This document shows positions 33,852-45,473 of a stretch of 64,000 bases of DNA, in pieces. Origin of the DNA: Rhynchopus sp. YZ270_cl-10. Lineage: Eukaryota; Euglenozoa; Diplonemea; Diplonemida; Diplonemidae. The DNA lies in assembly GCA_964035575.1 (NCBI GenBank), contig OZ037884.1, positions 310,001 to 374,000 on the forward strand, written 5' to 3'. Below the pieces are notes generated by a model. The model saw nothing but the letters and a program-made list of their open reading frames with translations, did not search any database and was not told the DNA's origin. The translations under genes and the position numbers were made by a program. How positions within the stretch are numbered: position 1 is the stretch's first letter; each line of letters begins with the position of its first letter.

Positions 33852-34130
33852 CGTGAGGAATACCGTAAATGTAAAAAGTAGAGTTGAAATACAAAGCCCT
33901 CTCGTGAACAGTGTACCTTTGGTACATGACCGGCTGTACCAGGGGGTGGACACCCAAATCATTGCAGTGCTACAATCCATTTCGCGGTTTACATCTGATA
34001 TGTAAATATGTGCCGTAATAATGTTAGAACTTCCCGAAAAACGCTCGATCGTTCCAACATTATTACGATCCAACTATTTTACGTTCCAATTTGGACCAAA
34101 ACATTTTACATTTACGGTATATTCTTCACG
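33852..34130. mobile_element. Hairpin element split by a type-4 module
   Basis: The left end CGTGAGGAATACCGTAAATG (33852-33871) is inverted at the right end (CATTTACGGTATATTCTTCACG). An inner hairpin around TAATGTTAGAACTTCCC and TTCCAACATTA lies at 34016-34066. Between the left end and this hairpin sits a long type-4 module (33885-34003), which looks inserted. Confidence 0.65.
33885..34003 (+). repeat. Type-4 module, longest copy
   Basis: GAAATACAAAGCCCTCTCGT, GTGTACCTTTGGTACATGAC, GGTGGACACCCAAATCATTG, CCATTTCGCGGTTTACATCT in order. Shorter copies are near 2150-2280, 7897-7992, 16001-16103, 42656-42712 and 50508-50556. GTACCNNNGGTAC forms a small hairpin. Confidence 0.65.
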
Positions 34131-35431
34131 AGCACCATGGATAAGTTTTTTACTTATATTTTATGAAAATTTTTATTTGCTACTTTTTGCTTTGTGCTCA
34201 GCAATAGGGGTAGGCGGAGACGAAGGAAAGAAACAGTACATAAGGAAAATAACAAAACAGAAACCAGGGTGGAGGGGGAAGGGTCAACAGAAGAAAGGGC
34301 AAAAAAAAAAGGGTGTGTGCAGGATGGGGAAGGTATATCATATCTTTAAATTGCTAGATGGTACAAAAAAGTATGGGGGTGGATAAAAGAAACTGACCCA
34401 AAAAAAAAAAAAAAAAAAACTAATCAAAAGAGTTTGGTAAGACAATCCTAAGTGTTCGGGTTTTGTAAAGCGTGAAAGCTTGAATCGGTTAAACCTGGTG
34501 GTATACGGGGGGCTTTTTAGAATAAGTAAAAGAAATAAATTTCTTTTTATTTTAAACAAAAAGGCACTCCGTATCCAAAACAGGGGGGGGGGGATATGGT
34601 GGTATATGGGGGGCGGGGTTTCACAAAAAAAATTTCAATCCTATTCACAACTTTTCGCCACTATGTGGGTGTAAAAAGTTGTGAAAAAGTTGTGAAACCC
34701 CACCAGGTTTTTATGAAGGTTTTTTTTTTTTTTGAAAAATTGTTGGAATAGTGTAGTTGCCATGTGTACAAGCTCCACTGTCAGTTTTTTTTTGTTATTG
34801 AAGCGTGGGGGCGTTCAGAGATTTATATACCATAGTAGAACTGAGTCTGAACCTCAGTTTTGAAAAAAAAAAAAACTTTTGCAGATTTGGAAAAAAAGTT
34901 TTTTGCATTTTTTGGGGAACTGGGTTGCTGACCGCACCATGAAATCCCGTACAGGCTGTACCCAAATTTTTTTTGCCTGCGGCGCCATTTTTCCTTTTTT
35001 GCTCCGCAAAAAAGGGTTCGTTGAGTGACTCTGTGGTGTAAAAGGCTAGATTTTTACACCGTACCCCAATTTTTTTTCGCCTGCGGCGCCATATTATATT
35101 ATTTTTTTTTGCTTCGCAAAAAAAATTGAGTCATGAGTCCTGATATGGGTGAAAAATTGCATCCGGGTGCCCTTTTGTGCACTCCTCCTGAAGGGGTGAA
35201 AGGTGCTGTGAATGCTACCTTGCGTGCTGGAGTCAGGCATAGTGCATGTGGGACCTGCTGGAGCCCTAGCCAGTGAAGCCCCCTGGGCTAGTACAATGAT
35301 GATACTTCAATCTGAAGTCCATTTCTTCAAAAAAGCCCCTCCGTGCCTGCAGCCCCCTCAGGAATAGCAACCTCACTTTTTTTGCACTTTTGGTAAGGAA
35401 AAAAATCGTATATAAATCCCTGGGGGCGTTA

Positions 35432-35471
<40 letters not shown>

Positions 35472-35540
35472 TGTATGACCACTTGCGTGGTGGCTGGCCG
35501 TCTTTGTATGATGAAGGGGGCAAATGGGGAAGAATAGTTG

Positions 35541-35575
35541 GCACAGATGAACCTAGGCCTCGTGCTTAGTCACCT
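35541..35575 (+). repeat. Type-1 stem-loop module with a wobble pair
   Basis: CTAGGC pairs with GCTTAG around CTCGT, using a G-T pair in place of A-T. Poly(A) follows directly. Confidence 0.65.
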
Positions 35576-35879
35576 ACCAAAAAAAAAAAAAAAGAAAAGA
35601 AAAAGAAAGAACAAATATGGTTGTTGGTTCAGACTGAATGAAGAGGTTTGCTGGGGGAAAAAAAAACAGAAAATGGAAATGATGGTTGTGCTTTAGGAAA
35701 CACACATCTCTCCTTCCCTCCAAAAGATAAAAAAAAAGGTGTGGAATTGACAGCACAAAACGCCTATGAGGAACAGTGCTGACAAAAAAAAAAGACATTT
35801 CTTCAAGTGCTCCGACAGACTACTTTAATCTGTAAACCACATTAGTAGCTGTATTGTGAGAATTGCCCATCATAATATA

Positions 35880-35993
35880 TGCCGTGATCGTAAAAAATGT
35901 TCGACCGTATAAAAGGTTGAACCTCCCAAAAAAAAAATCCTGAAAAGGTCAAACATTAGTACGGTCGATAATTTTTTTGTACGAATACGGTAA
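35880..35993. mobile_element. Degraded TACCGTATTCGTAC-family hairpin
   Basis: ATGTTCGACCGTAT on the left pairs with TAGTACGGTCGATAA on the right, and the right end is TTGTACGAATACGGTA. The left outer end is replaced by half of the GTGGCTGTATTGTG palindrome (35846-35885), so one element abuts or interrupts the other. Confidence 0.55.
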
Positions 35994-36442
35994 TACACAA
36001 ACAGCACAAAAAAAAAACCGCCTCGCGCGAAAAAAAAATGAGATTGTGACTGAGAGTTAAATTGTGAAGTTCACAGTACCGCCTCTGAACGCAGGCACAG
36101 ACTTTTCTTTTGTTTTCTTTTTCTGATAAAAATGTTTGGAGTAGTGTAGTTTTGCCTCGGGTTGTGTTGCCCACAGGTGTGCAATCTCCACTTTTTTCCT
36201 ATTCTTTCTTTCCTTTGGTTTCTTCATAATTTGTGGAGAGGAGTGTTAGCTAATGCAGACAGTATTTCACTGTTCTTTTTTGATAGTGTCCTGATGCACG
36301 CATGAAGGCATTATTTCGCGACAGGGAACTCTCTCAAGAAAAGCGTCTCTGATCTGACATTTTTTTTTGATAATTTATTCAGCCTCACCAATACAATTTT
36401 TTTTGGTCCTTCTCTTTACCCTCCATCTTTCTTTTTATTTTA

Positions 36443-36686
36443 CCGACCCTCCCCCTTGAAATTGTCCCCCCCTCCGACCCCCTTGAAATTGTCCCCCCTG
36501 GGGGAAAAAGTGAGGGGGGGACAATTTCTCGTACTGTAGGGGGGTGGCCGTTTTGGTGTGAAGAAGGGAGAGCAAAGGTTGTCCCCGCGACTCCCTTGAA
36601 ATTGTCCCCCCCTGCCTTGAAATTGTCCGTCGGGGCAAAATACCGGTTTTTTGGGGGGGGGACAATTTCACGGGGGAGGGTCGGTA
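36443..36686. mobile_element. MITE-like element with TACCGACCCTCCCCC ends
   Basis: TACCGACCCTCCCCC and GGGGGAGGGTCGGTA are perfect inverted ends of a 244-base unit, compatible with a TA target duplication. The inside holds five copies of TTGAAATTGTCCCCCC or its complement, all able to pair. No coding capacity. Confidence 0.75.
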
Positions 36687-37198
36687 GTGTAGAAAGCCAA
36701 GGGTGTCCGGAATATGTTATTTTTCTCCCCTTGAAATCTGTTATTCACACAGAGTTCCAAATACGGTTGTGTGAGACTGAAATAATTTAGCAAATTACAA
36801 AAAAAAAGAAAGCGTTATGGTTGAGCAAGATGAACTTAAGTCTCTCGTACTCAGTCATCTGGGGGGGGTTGATTTGATAAAGCAGAAAATAAATTCTGGT
36901 ATTTTTCAGGCACGATGATGTCACCAAAAAAACGCTGGAAAAACCTACATCCATTTCGTAGGTTGACATCTGATCAACATTGTGAGGCGAAAAAAAAGGG
37001 GTTGTTTTTTTTTTGGATTTTTATGAAGCTTTTTATGACGCTTTTGTGCTCTTTAAAAAGGGGATGTGGAATTTTGAATACAAAACGGGATGAGGGCGAA
37101 GCCAAATTGGTGGTGGGAGAGGGTGGACACTGGGAATGGGATTGGTTATAAAAATTCTAAGGAACCCCTCAAAATGGTCAAAAATTGTAGCAATTTTG

Positions 37199-37696
37199 GT
37201 GTGGCTGAAGGGGTCTGATTCGCACTTTTCCGCACTTTCTCGCACTTTTTCCGCACCTATTCGCACTTTTTCCGCACTTTTTCCGCACTTTTTCAGCACT
37301 TTTTCCGCACTTGTTCGCACTTTTAGCATGTAGGCTTGCTGACTGTCTTTGCCAAATACACAGGCACACAGGTACAGGTACGGTAGGTACCCACAGAATA
37401 CTGTGTACTGTAGGTGCTGTGTACCTGTGTACCTACACAGGTACACAGACACAGTCAGCAAGCCAACATGGTAAAAGTGCGAATAAGTGCGGGAAAAGTG
37501 CGAAAACCGTACCTACAGTACCTACAGTACACAGTGTTCAACTTTTACAAGGTGGGGGAACATTTTTTGGGGGCTGATTCGCACTTTTTCCGCACTTTTT
37601 CCGCACTTTTTCCGCACTTTTTCCGCACCTATTCGCACTTTTTCCGCACTTTTTCAGCACTTTTCCGCACTTTATGCTCCCCCCCGTTCAGCCACA
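37199..37696. mobile_element. GTGGCTGAAGGGG element with TTTTTCCGCAC repeats
   Basis: The left end GTGGCTGAAGGGG and the right end CCCCCGTTCAGCCAC are inverted. Both arms contain tandem 10-11 base units CGCACTTTTTC (about 9 on each side). The centre holds a second inverted repeat (CAGTCAGCAAGCC and its partner, 37331-37462) and a run of CAGGTACACAG words. A 69-base minimal copy with the same ends is at 62353-62421, and a one-ended copy near 32640-32714. Confidence 0.75.
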
Positions 37697-38890
37697 CCAG
37701 CAATTTGTTTTTTTTTTTTTTTTTTTTGTTGTTGTTTTCGTTACAAGGAAAGAACTTCTTACTTTTTGGGTTATAATAAAAAGAAAACAAATTGTAGTGC
37801 CAACACCCCCCTCTGAGAGGAGCATATTTTTTGTTCTTTGTTTTCTTATTTTTTGAAAACTTTTTTTTTTTACCATTCCTTTTTGTAGGGAACGGAGCAA
37901 TGTACAGTCCTGGAAGCTCCAAGAAAAATGGACTCGGCGGGCTTAATAGGAAGTTGCCTTTCCTAAACGTGCACACAACTGGCAAAAAAAAAGGGGGGAG
38001 GTGTTGTCACCTGTATCATCATTGAAATAACATTGCTTACCGATGATTCACTCCAATATTATGTTTTTTTTTTCCCCCTCTTTTTTGTCGGGAAAATCCC
38101 ATTCTCATTGCTGCATTGCGGACAAAAGCACTCGCGTTTTTTTTTACGTCTAAGTAATAACATAACACGACCCTTTGAGGATTAGGGCTTAGTCCGGGGG
38201 CGAAGCAATCGCACATTTTCACACACCCGAACACAGCTTCGATAACCTTACAGGACAAAAAAAAGACGTGATAACAAAATCGGCAACACAATATGAGTCA
38301 AATATCGACGTATTCACAACCGCCCATTTCCCTCCATCCCCACCCCCCCTTTTCGCTGTTATCCAGCAAAGAAAAGACAAAGAGCCTCCTGGTAAGATGC
38401 ACCGCAAGACATGAGACATTTTCAAAAAAAATGCAACTCTGAAAAAAAGGAAAAAAAGGTTTTTCCGTTGATTGCTCAATCACCCTTGGATGGGGGGGTG
38501 ATTTGGCGACCGTATCGGAACTATTTCTCCTTTAAAGCTACGCTTTGTAGGTATAAAAATGGGGGGAAAAAAAGAGACAGTTGACAGTGCAAATGCATCA
38601 CCGTTGATCAGGCGGACGCAGGCACTGAAGAAAATAATGATGATGATATGAACTCTAAATTTGCTTCACATTTTTAATAAAATTTGTAAAGATGAACCCA
38701 AAGCCTCTCCATCTGAGCCATCTTCGGAGAAGAAAAAAATGCAATAAAAAAAAAGGCAAAAACGCCTCACGCTCTGCATCAGGCTCCTCCTCATACAAAG
38801 AGTCAACAAAAATGACAAATCAAAAAAAAAAAAAAAATCAAAATCAAAATCATTTCTGATACACACATTGGCCGCAAACCATGAAAACAC

Positions 38891-41800
38891 TCACAACTGC
38901 ACAATTGCCGCAGGCACTCCATCTGACTTCGACATCTCCGAGGCTGCAGGTTCACTAGCAAAGCTGCGTGCTGGGGGACGGCGAAGGGGGGGCAACGTAC
39001 CCACCCGCCCTGTACGTGCTCTATCCTTGTATCCCACCCCACTACCGCTCAAGGTGCGTGGAGGCAGCATGCTTGACCCGACTAACGACCTCCCACCTGA
39101 TTCGCTCCCTTCCAACAGCAAACCCACAGCGGGGGACGAAATCGGGGTGTTGGACCCAAGACTCCCTGCGTCATCCTGCGTCCCTGCGGTGTGTGCGGTG
39201 GTGGCTGTTGTCGGAGCGGGTACCTCCTGCAGGAGGATGTCTAGGCCAGCCTGGTCACATCCTTGAACGCTCCCTTCATGCTGCGAACTGTCGCTTTTAA
39301 AGAATGCGGAGCGGTTGAGGAACTCATCGCATGCGTACCCTTCCAGGCAGACGGTAGTCTTAGCAAACGCCTCTGCCTGCAGACGTGCCCGCCTCCGGGT
39401 AAAGAAAATGTAGATTTCACTAATAATATCCATAGCGATCTTGAGCAGAATCATCCCCACTGCAGCACGCAGGAATATCGCAGACCAATGAAGCCCTGGG
39501 TGAGAGGTGTCTTCATGGTAATAAGCTACCGCCATGGCTGACATAGCGGCGGTCTGCAGACCGAGCATGCAGACGCTAAGGTAAATATCGCGAGATTTGC
39601 ATCGAGGACGGATTTTGAGCTCGACAACAAGCAGAAAGGCGAAGATCAGCGCTGACATAAGCTTCTTGTGGCCACATCCTATCAGGTTCTCTGCGTCCGT
39701 TGCCTGCACCCCTGCGATTGCTAGGTTGGAGGCCATCTCCACAAAGTTGTACGCAGCCCATTTCTGCGAGAAGGGCCGCAGTGCGCTTGCATACCGCAAT
39801 GCCCAATGCTCGTTGCCATTGCGGCTCACCCACTCCCCAGGGCCTATGAGGAGACGCAGCCAGCTCCGGTCCACGACCTCTTCATCAGTAGCGTAGTACG
39901 CCTTGGAGGGTACAGATTCCTTGATCTTGTACACAAGAAGGCACGGCACCACAAAGCAAAAGACCAACGCAGCAAACCCAATAACAAACGTCGCTGCCGA
40001 CGGCGCCTCAAGAACCAACACCATCGCACCAAGGGCAGTCCCCTGGAGGAAGAACTGGAAGACAAAGAGCGGTGCAGAAGGGAAGCGGCAGAGCCCAAGG
40101 GTGTCGAGTGTGCTGATGATGCTTGTGTAGGAGATGATGCGCACAGCAAGGGACATCACAGCCCAGAAGGCGAAAGTGATCATAAAGTTTCCGACGACCA
40201 TTCCTGCAGCCTCTGAGTCCAGGATCTTCCACTGTGTGGGGTGGAGGGCGCGTGGGTAGGTGCGGTCGCCGGCGCGGATGGAAGGAGTGCAGAGGTTGCC
40301 CACTGCAGCGAGACGCAGGGCAGGCCCTGCAGCACCGCCGGCAATGAGACCCACAGCCGCAGTGGTGCCTGCCAGGTCCTGGGTCTCTTCCAGCTCTTCT
40401 TCCACTGCCGGTTCCACGACCGGCAGTGTGGCCTCCAGAGGCACGGCAGTCGTAGGCATTGCAGTGGGCAAAGAAGTGCTAGGTGCCTGCGTGGCGGGTG
40501 CTGTCGTGTTGGGTGCTGGTGTGCTCGGGGCTGTCGTGGTGGGTGCACCCGTAGCAGGTGCAGTCGTGTTAGGTGCGGCAGTGAGGGGAGCGGTGGTGCT
40601 AGCTGCAGAGGTGTTTGGTGCAGTGGTCTCAGGTGCAGGTGTGAGTGTGTTAGGTGCGTTTGTTGCTGGGGCTGTTGTCCGCGGTGCAGTTGTCAGTGGT
40701 GCGCTTGTCAACGGCGCAGATGTATGTGACGCAGTTGTCGCAGGTGCATCAGTGGCTGGTGCGTCAGTTGCAGGTGTCGGCGTTGGTGGTGACGATGTTG
40801 GCGGGGATGGAGTTTGTGGCGATGGTGTCGGTGGCGATGGTGTTGGCGGGGATGGTGTTGGCGGTGACGGCGTTGGCGGTGATGGTGTTGGAGGGGATGG
40901 AGTTTGTGGTGATGGTGTCGATGGCGATGGTGTTGGCGGTGATGGTGTCGGTGGTGAGGGTGTTGGCGGTGACGGTGTTGGAGGGGATGGAGTTGGTGGC
41001 GATGGTGTTGGCGGTGATGGTGTCGGTGGTGAGGGTGTTGGCGGTGACGGTGTTGGAGGGGATGGAGTTGGTGGCGATGGTGTTGGTGGTGACGGCGTTG
41101 GCGGTGATGGTGTTGGAGGGGATGGTGTCGGTGGTGACGGCGTCGGTGGGGATGGTGTTGGCGGTGAAGGCGTTGGCGGTGCAGGTGTTGGAGGGGACGG
41201 TGTCGGTGGTGACGGCGTTGGCGGTGATGGAGTTGGTGGTGCAGGTGTTGGAGGGGATGGAGTTGGCGGTGATGGTGTTGGAGGGGATGGTGTCGGTGGT
41301 GACGGTGTTGGCGGTGATGGTGTTGGTGGTGACGGTGTTGGCGGTGATGGTGTCGGTGGTGATGGTGTTGGTGGTGACGGTGTTGGTGGTGCAGGTGTTG
41401 GAGGGGATGGAGTTGGTGGCGACGGTGTCGGTGGTGATGGTGTTGGCGGTGATGGTGTGTCGGGCACGGGTGTGTCGACACACTGATACACAACAACGGT
41501 TCCGTCAGTGAACACCACGAACCAGGCGTCGTCTGTCTGCAGACCGAGCACACCTGTGATCACACTGCCCCAGGCACCTCCGGGCCCCGTGCCGCTTTTG
41601 TCGAGTGTGGGCACGGATGCCGCGAGTGACGAGACCCAAACGTCGTCCACGGAGTCGATCATGTAGGTGTTTGCTTCTGTCCCACCAACGACATGGTTCT
41701 GGGTGTAGTCGAACCCGCCTGATGTCATGGACGCGTCGAGGATTGACACGTCGTTGCGCGCCGAGCTTGTCAACAGCCCGTACGCAATGGGGAAGCTCTC

Positions 41801-42454
41801 CGCAGGGAGATGCCGGATGTACTTCACATTCTTCATCGGCTTCTGCCCTGAGATCGTCGCAGGCGAGGTTGCCACCGATGTGTCGTAGATCTGGATGCCT
41901 GTACTCTCCGTCACGTACACCAGGTTTTTCGTTCTGTCCATTGCCATTTTGACACAACCGACACTTATTGTCACAATCTTTGACGGAACTATTGCTAAAA
42001 ACGCATTTTCGCAGCACACAAACAACACATCGTCGGTCGCTCCACGGATAAGGTCGGTACACAGAGTTCCTGCTACGAACGTGGTTCTGACCACCATGCT
42101 GTGTGTGGGGGTGGGACGTCCGGCGGAGATCGTGCCGATCTTGGTCTCGGTGTCTCGGTTCATGATGACGTCCAGGACTTCGGCATTGTTGGGCTGCGAG
42201 CGGACCACCCAGGTGTTTGCACCTGGGGTGCTGGCATGCATCTTGGTAAACTTCCCTGTGGTGGTGTCGATCTGCAGCGTCGTGAGCCCACCCTTGGACC
42301 CAACGTGGACGTAGTTGTCACGCAGGTCTATGGCGCTAATGCCAGTCGCACTGCCTATGGTCACACCGTACGTGTCCATCTGCCGCGGCGGGCCTGGGAT
42401 CGCCCCATCACATATAACAGCGACACAAAGAACCGCTAACCAGGTGCACTTCAT
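38891..42454 (-). CDS. Mucin-like surface protein with PSPPT stalk and multipass membrane domain (paralog 3)
   Basis: This encodes 1187 residues from the ATG at 42454, chosen because it opens with a signal peptide ([17 protein letters not shown]); an ATG 34 codons upstream gives a His/Thr-rich leader that looks untranslated. The ectodomain shares NTWVVRS, the C-T-D-L-I-R-G block with CC, and [15 protein letters not shown] with the paralogs. The stalk is about 75 [10 protein letters not shown] units (near residues 326-555) followed by a less regular TAP-rich part with Asn residues. The membrane domain starts near residue 745 with [22 protein letters not shown] and GPGEWVSR. The tail contains [10 protein letters not shown] and ends in a charged segment. 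It is intronless. The collagen-like appearance of the stalk is only Pro density; a glycosylated rod is the likelier form. Confidence 0.9.
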   Translation of the reverse strand: MKCTWLAVLCVAVICDGAIPGPPRQMDTYGVTIGSATGISAIDLRDNYVHVGSKGGLTTLQIDTTTGKFTKMHASTPGANTWVVRSQPNNAEVLDVIMNRDTETKIGTISAGRPTPTHSMVVRTTFVAGTLCTDLIRGATDDVLFVCCENAFLAIVPSKIVTISVGCVKMAMDRTKNLVYVTESTGIQIYDTSVATSPATISGQKPMKNVKYIRHLPAESFPIAYGLLTSSARNDVSILDASMTSGGFDYTQNHVVGGTEANTYMIDSVDDVWVSSLAASVPTLDKSGTGPGGAWGSVITGVLGLQTDDAWFVVFTDGTVVVYQCVDTPVPDTPSPPTPSPPTPSPPTPSPPTPAPPTPSPPTPSPPTPSPPTPSPPTPSPPTPSPPTPSPPTPSPPTPSPPTPAPPTPSPPTPSPPTPSPPTPAPPTPSPPTPSPPTPSPPTPSPPTPSPPTPSPPTPSPPTPSPPTPSPPTPSPPTPSPPTPSPPTPSPPTPSPPTPSPPTPSPPTPSPSTPSPQTPSPPTPSPPTPSPPTPSPPTPSPPTPSPQTPSPPTSSPPTPTPATDAPATDAPATTASHTSAPLTSAPLTTAPRTTAPATNAPNTLTPAPETTAPNTSAASTTAPLTAAPNTTAPATGAPTTTAPSTPAPNTTAPATQAPSTSLPTAMPTTAVPLEATLPVVEPAVEEELEETQDLAGTTAAVGLIAGGAAGPALRLAAVGNLCTPSIRAGDRTYPRALHPTQWKILDSEAAGMVVGNFMITFAFWAVMSLAVRIISYTSIISTLDTLGLCRFPSAPLFVFQFFLQGTALGAMVLVLEAPSAATFVIGFAALVFCFVVPCLLVYKIKESVPSKAYYATDEEVVDRSWLRLLIGPGEWVSRNGNEHWALRYASALRPFSQKWAAYNFVEMASNLAIAGVQATDAENLIGCGHKKLMSALIFAFLLVVELKIRPRCKSRDIYLSVCMLGLQTAAMSAMAVAYYHEDTSHPGLHWSAIFLRAAVGMILLKIAMDIISEIYIFFTRRRARLQAEAFAKTTVCLEGYACDEFLNRSAFFKSDSSQHEGSVQGCDQAGLDILLQEVPAPTTATTAHTAGTQDDAGSLGSNTPISSPAVGLLLEGSESGGRSLVGSSMLPPRTLSGSGVGYKDRARTGRVGTLPPLRRPPARSFASEPAASEMSKSDGVPAAIVQL

Positions 42455-42830
42455 TCTTTGTGCCGCCAATGGGTGGCTGGGGGTGTGGGTATGGGTGTGT
42501 AGATGGACTAGCAAAAGGAGAGAGACGTGGTTGCGGCAGTACCGCTCTCCTTGCAACAGACTCTCCCTGCCCCGAGGGTGTCACTGAGGTGGTGGTTGTA
42601 GTGTGTGGGACGGGGAGGGAGGAGGGAGCGGAAAGGTAAAAATGTAAAAAAAGTTGGCTTGACAGCCCTCTCGTGGCAGTGTACCTTTGGTACATTGACC
42701 ACCAGCTTGTCATCGTAGCTGCAGGCGGAGAAGGAGAAATCGCTGCTTAGGAACGCTCTGCTGTCAGCACTGTGGGGAATTCAGAGAAGTTAAACAGAAC
42801 GGACTACAGGGAGGGGCGAAGGGTGTGTCA
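42455..42830. other. Region upstream of paralog 3
   Basis: Pyrimidine-rich on the minus strand (candidate 5' untranslated or acceptor region), with a type-4 module at 42656-42712 containing the GTGTACCTTTGGTACA hairpin word. Confidence 0.5.
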
Positions 42831-45432
42831 AATGCCAGGGTTTCCGCGTAGGCTTTTGGTCCCCCCGCCCGGGGGGACCAAATTTTGAAAATCGCAAAAA
42901 AAAAAAAAAAAGGAGAAAATGCAGCATGAGGCACACTGGGTAGTACGGTGCGACGCACGGTTTCATATGCACCTGTGACCCCATCGTGAGCAGCAATCGG
43001 TTCGATTAGTCCAAAGAAGACAGAAAAAGGAGGAGAAAAAAAAGGACGTAGCGTACCGTGCGCCTGCGGCGCTGAATTGTTTCTCACCAGTGCACACAAT
43101 CAAATGGAGTCCCAAGGTTTTGCGCGACTCCTCAAATTGTCTGCACCTACCCAACAAACACCATCACCGTCTCAGCTTCCTTCACGAGCCGTTCAGCCTT
43201 CACCACCTTCACAAGCCAAAGAAAATAGGGCAAAAGTAGCGTACCGTGCGCCTGCGGCGCTCTTGCTGTCTTCATTAAAACAAAAGCACGTTGGCAAAAC
43301 TGCGAATCGTGACAATTTTTTTTCGCCTGCGGCGCCCACCTCCCTCCCCTCTCCTTCCTGTGGTTGCAGGGAGTCGCGCGCGCGAAGCGCGCGCGACGGC
43401 TCGAAAAAGCGGGGGACCAAATTTTGAGACCAAAAACCAAGCGGAAGCCCTGAATGGCAGGGGTGCTCATAAAACAGGGGTTTGGCGGGGTCATAAGTCA
43501 TATCTCGAATTCGAGATATGACGGTTTTCAGATATGAGATATGATCCAAAAAAAAAAAAAAACCTGGTGGAAAAAAATTTTTGGTGGTGAACAAGCATGT
43601 TCCCAGATCACGTGATTTTGACCAAAATTTTGGGGCCCAGATCACGAAAAAAAAAAGGGGGTATGGGGTGCGTTTTTGGGCGTTTTTGTCGATCGCATCG
43701 TCCGATTCGGTGCGATTGCAGAAAGTGATGGGGTCATTTTGGAAAAATGGACAAAATTTTATTGACTTAAATTTTTGCAAAATATGAACCCATACTCGTA
43801 AACAAGGGTCATTTTCAGGAATGAAATTGTGGTATTTTGAGTGGGAACACAGTAGCGCCGCAGGCGCACGGTACCCAACTTTTGTCTTTTTTCTTTTTCC
43901 CTTTTCTCTGCTTTCTTTTGATTGTGCGAGCCGATTGCTCTCCACGGTGGGGTCACATGTGTGTGCAAAAACACTCTGAAGTACCCTTCCTATGAAATAT
44001 GAGATTCTCTGGTTTTAGTAAGGAAAAACCCAAGCAAAATCGTCAAAAATCTACGGTAGTCGGTAGGCGCGTAGCGCGACCCCCGTGCGCACCCCACTTT
44101 TTTTTTTTTTGTTGAAATCTTTTATTTTGAGTGCATGTGGTGTGGGCAGCAAAAGTGGGGGATAGTGGGGGAAAGTATGGTATGGGAGAGGATGTTCGCT
44201 TTTTTGTTGTCATGAGATCCTTGTAGGGGCCGCAGGGGGATTCTCGGGATTTTTTCGGTGACGGGGTGCGGGATTCGTGACCCAAAACATCGGTTTTTGG
44301 CATTTCTGAATCTTTTCCAGAAAGCGGTGGGGTCATTTCGAAAAAATGGACAAAATTTTAGTGACTTAAATTTTCACAAAATATGAACCCATACTCTTAA
44401 ACAAGGGCAGGGGTGGCTCTAAGTTGAGCCAAAAACCCCTATTTTGGCCGAGGTGCCAATGACTTTTTTCTGTACAAATGCCACACGTAAAAAACCCCCG
44501 GAAACCCATTCCGAGCTTTCCGGTCGGTACGTTGGCGGGGCATCTCCCCGCATATTTTCAAAACCCATTCCGAGCTTTCCGGTCGGTGCGTTGGCGGGGC
44601 ATCTCCCCTCATATTTTTGAGGGGGGTTTTTCGGGGGTGGGGGTTGAAGAAGGGGAAAAATGAGTCAAATAGGAGAAGGGGCGGTTGTGAACTATCCCGT
44701 CCCCAGGCCTCTCCGGGTGGGTCGGGGTGTGCAAGCAAAGTTAAAGCAAAGGGGTGGGGGTGAGGAAAAGAAAAGTATGGTCAAAAGTGACGTAAGGACA
44801 CCACTAAGCGGTGCACAGAAAGGGAAGATGCCCGTATGAACTAGGGAGGGAGGGGATGGGAAACCAAGACTAATTAACGCAAATACGAAACAGAACTGAT
44901 TCCTGGCGAAGCCACGGTACGCAACATTTCTAAAAAAATGTTGACATCAAATGGCACTGTCGTTGGTCATTATCGTCAGTTCCCGTAAATGTTACTTCCA
45001 TATTTTGCTGAACGAAAGTTTTGGCGAAGCCACGGTACGCAACATTTCAAAATATTGTGCTTAAAATTGCACATTTTACAGCCAAACTATGTCATGGGTG
45101 GCTTGCAATCTTGCGCCGCAGGCGCACGGTACGCTACTTTTTTCCTTTCGCCATGCTGCATGCTTCCTTTTCCTTCGGCGTTTGACCAATTGGGTCGCGT
45201 TCTGGCTGTGACGGGGTCACTTTGTTCATGAGGCCAGTTCTGGTCACTCTTAGAGGCCCGCCCCCCACCCCCACCCCCCCCCCACCTCCCATGTGGCAAA
45301 AGTCCAGAAAAAATATTTTGCCTGTGGCATTTGTACAGAAAAAATATTTTTTTTACGTGTGGCATTTGTACAGAAAAAAAGTGTGTTTTCGGAGGGGTGC
45401 CATGGGCCATGGACTTAGAAAAGGCCCTGAAC

Positions 45433-45473
<41 letters not shown>

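Larger units (their letters stand above)
29214..38890. other. Long noncoding region between paralogs 2 and 3
   Basis: No gene is supported in about 9.7 kb. Separate entries cover the hairpin elements. Remaining modules: type 1 at 31001-31050, near 31345-31380 and 31660-31700, 32772-32810, near 33255-33285 and 34430-34460, 35541-35575, 36828-36851 and near 38680-38710; type 2 at 31141-31191, near 34733-34784 and 36125-36191; type 3 at 33167-33217 and 38581-38627; type 5 near 31715-31742, 32490-32527 and 33400-33430; type 7 near 33560-33640 and 33690-33750. CGCCTGCGGCGCC words with T-rich flanks occur at 34975-34990 and 35080-35095. Confidence 0.55.

Noticed and set aside
40260-41553. Long antisense frames opposite the PSPPT stalk
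   Set aside because: Shadow frames of the repeat in paralog 3.
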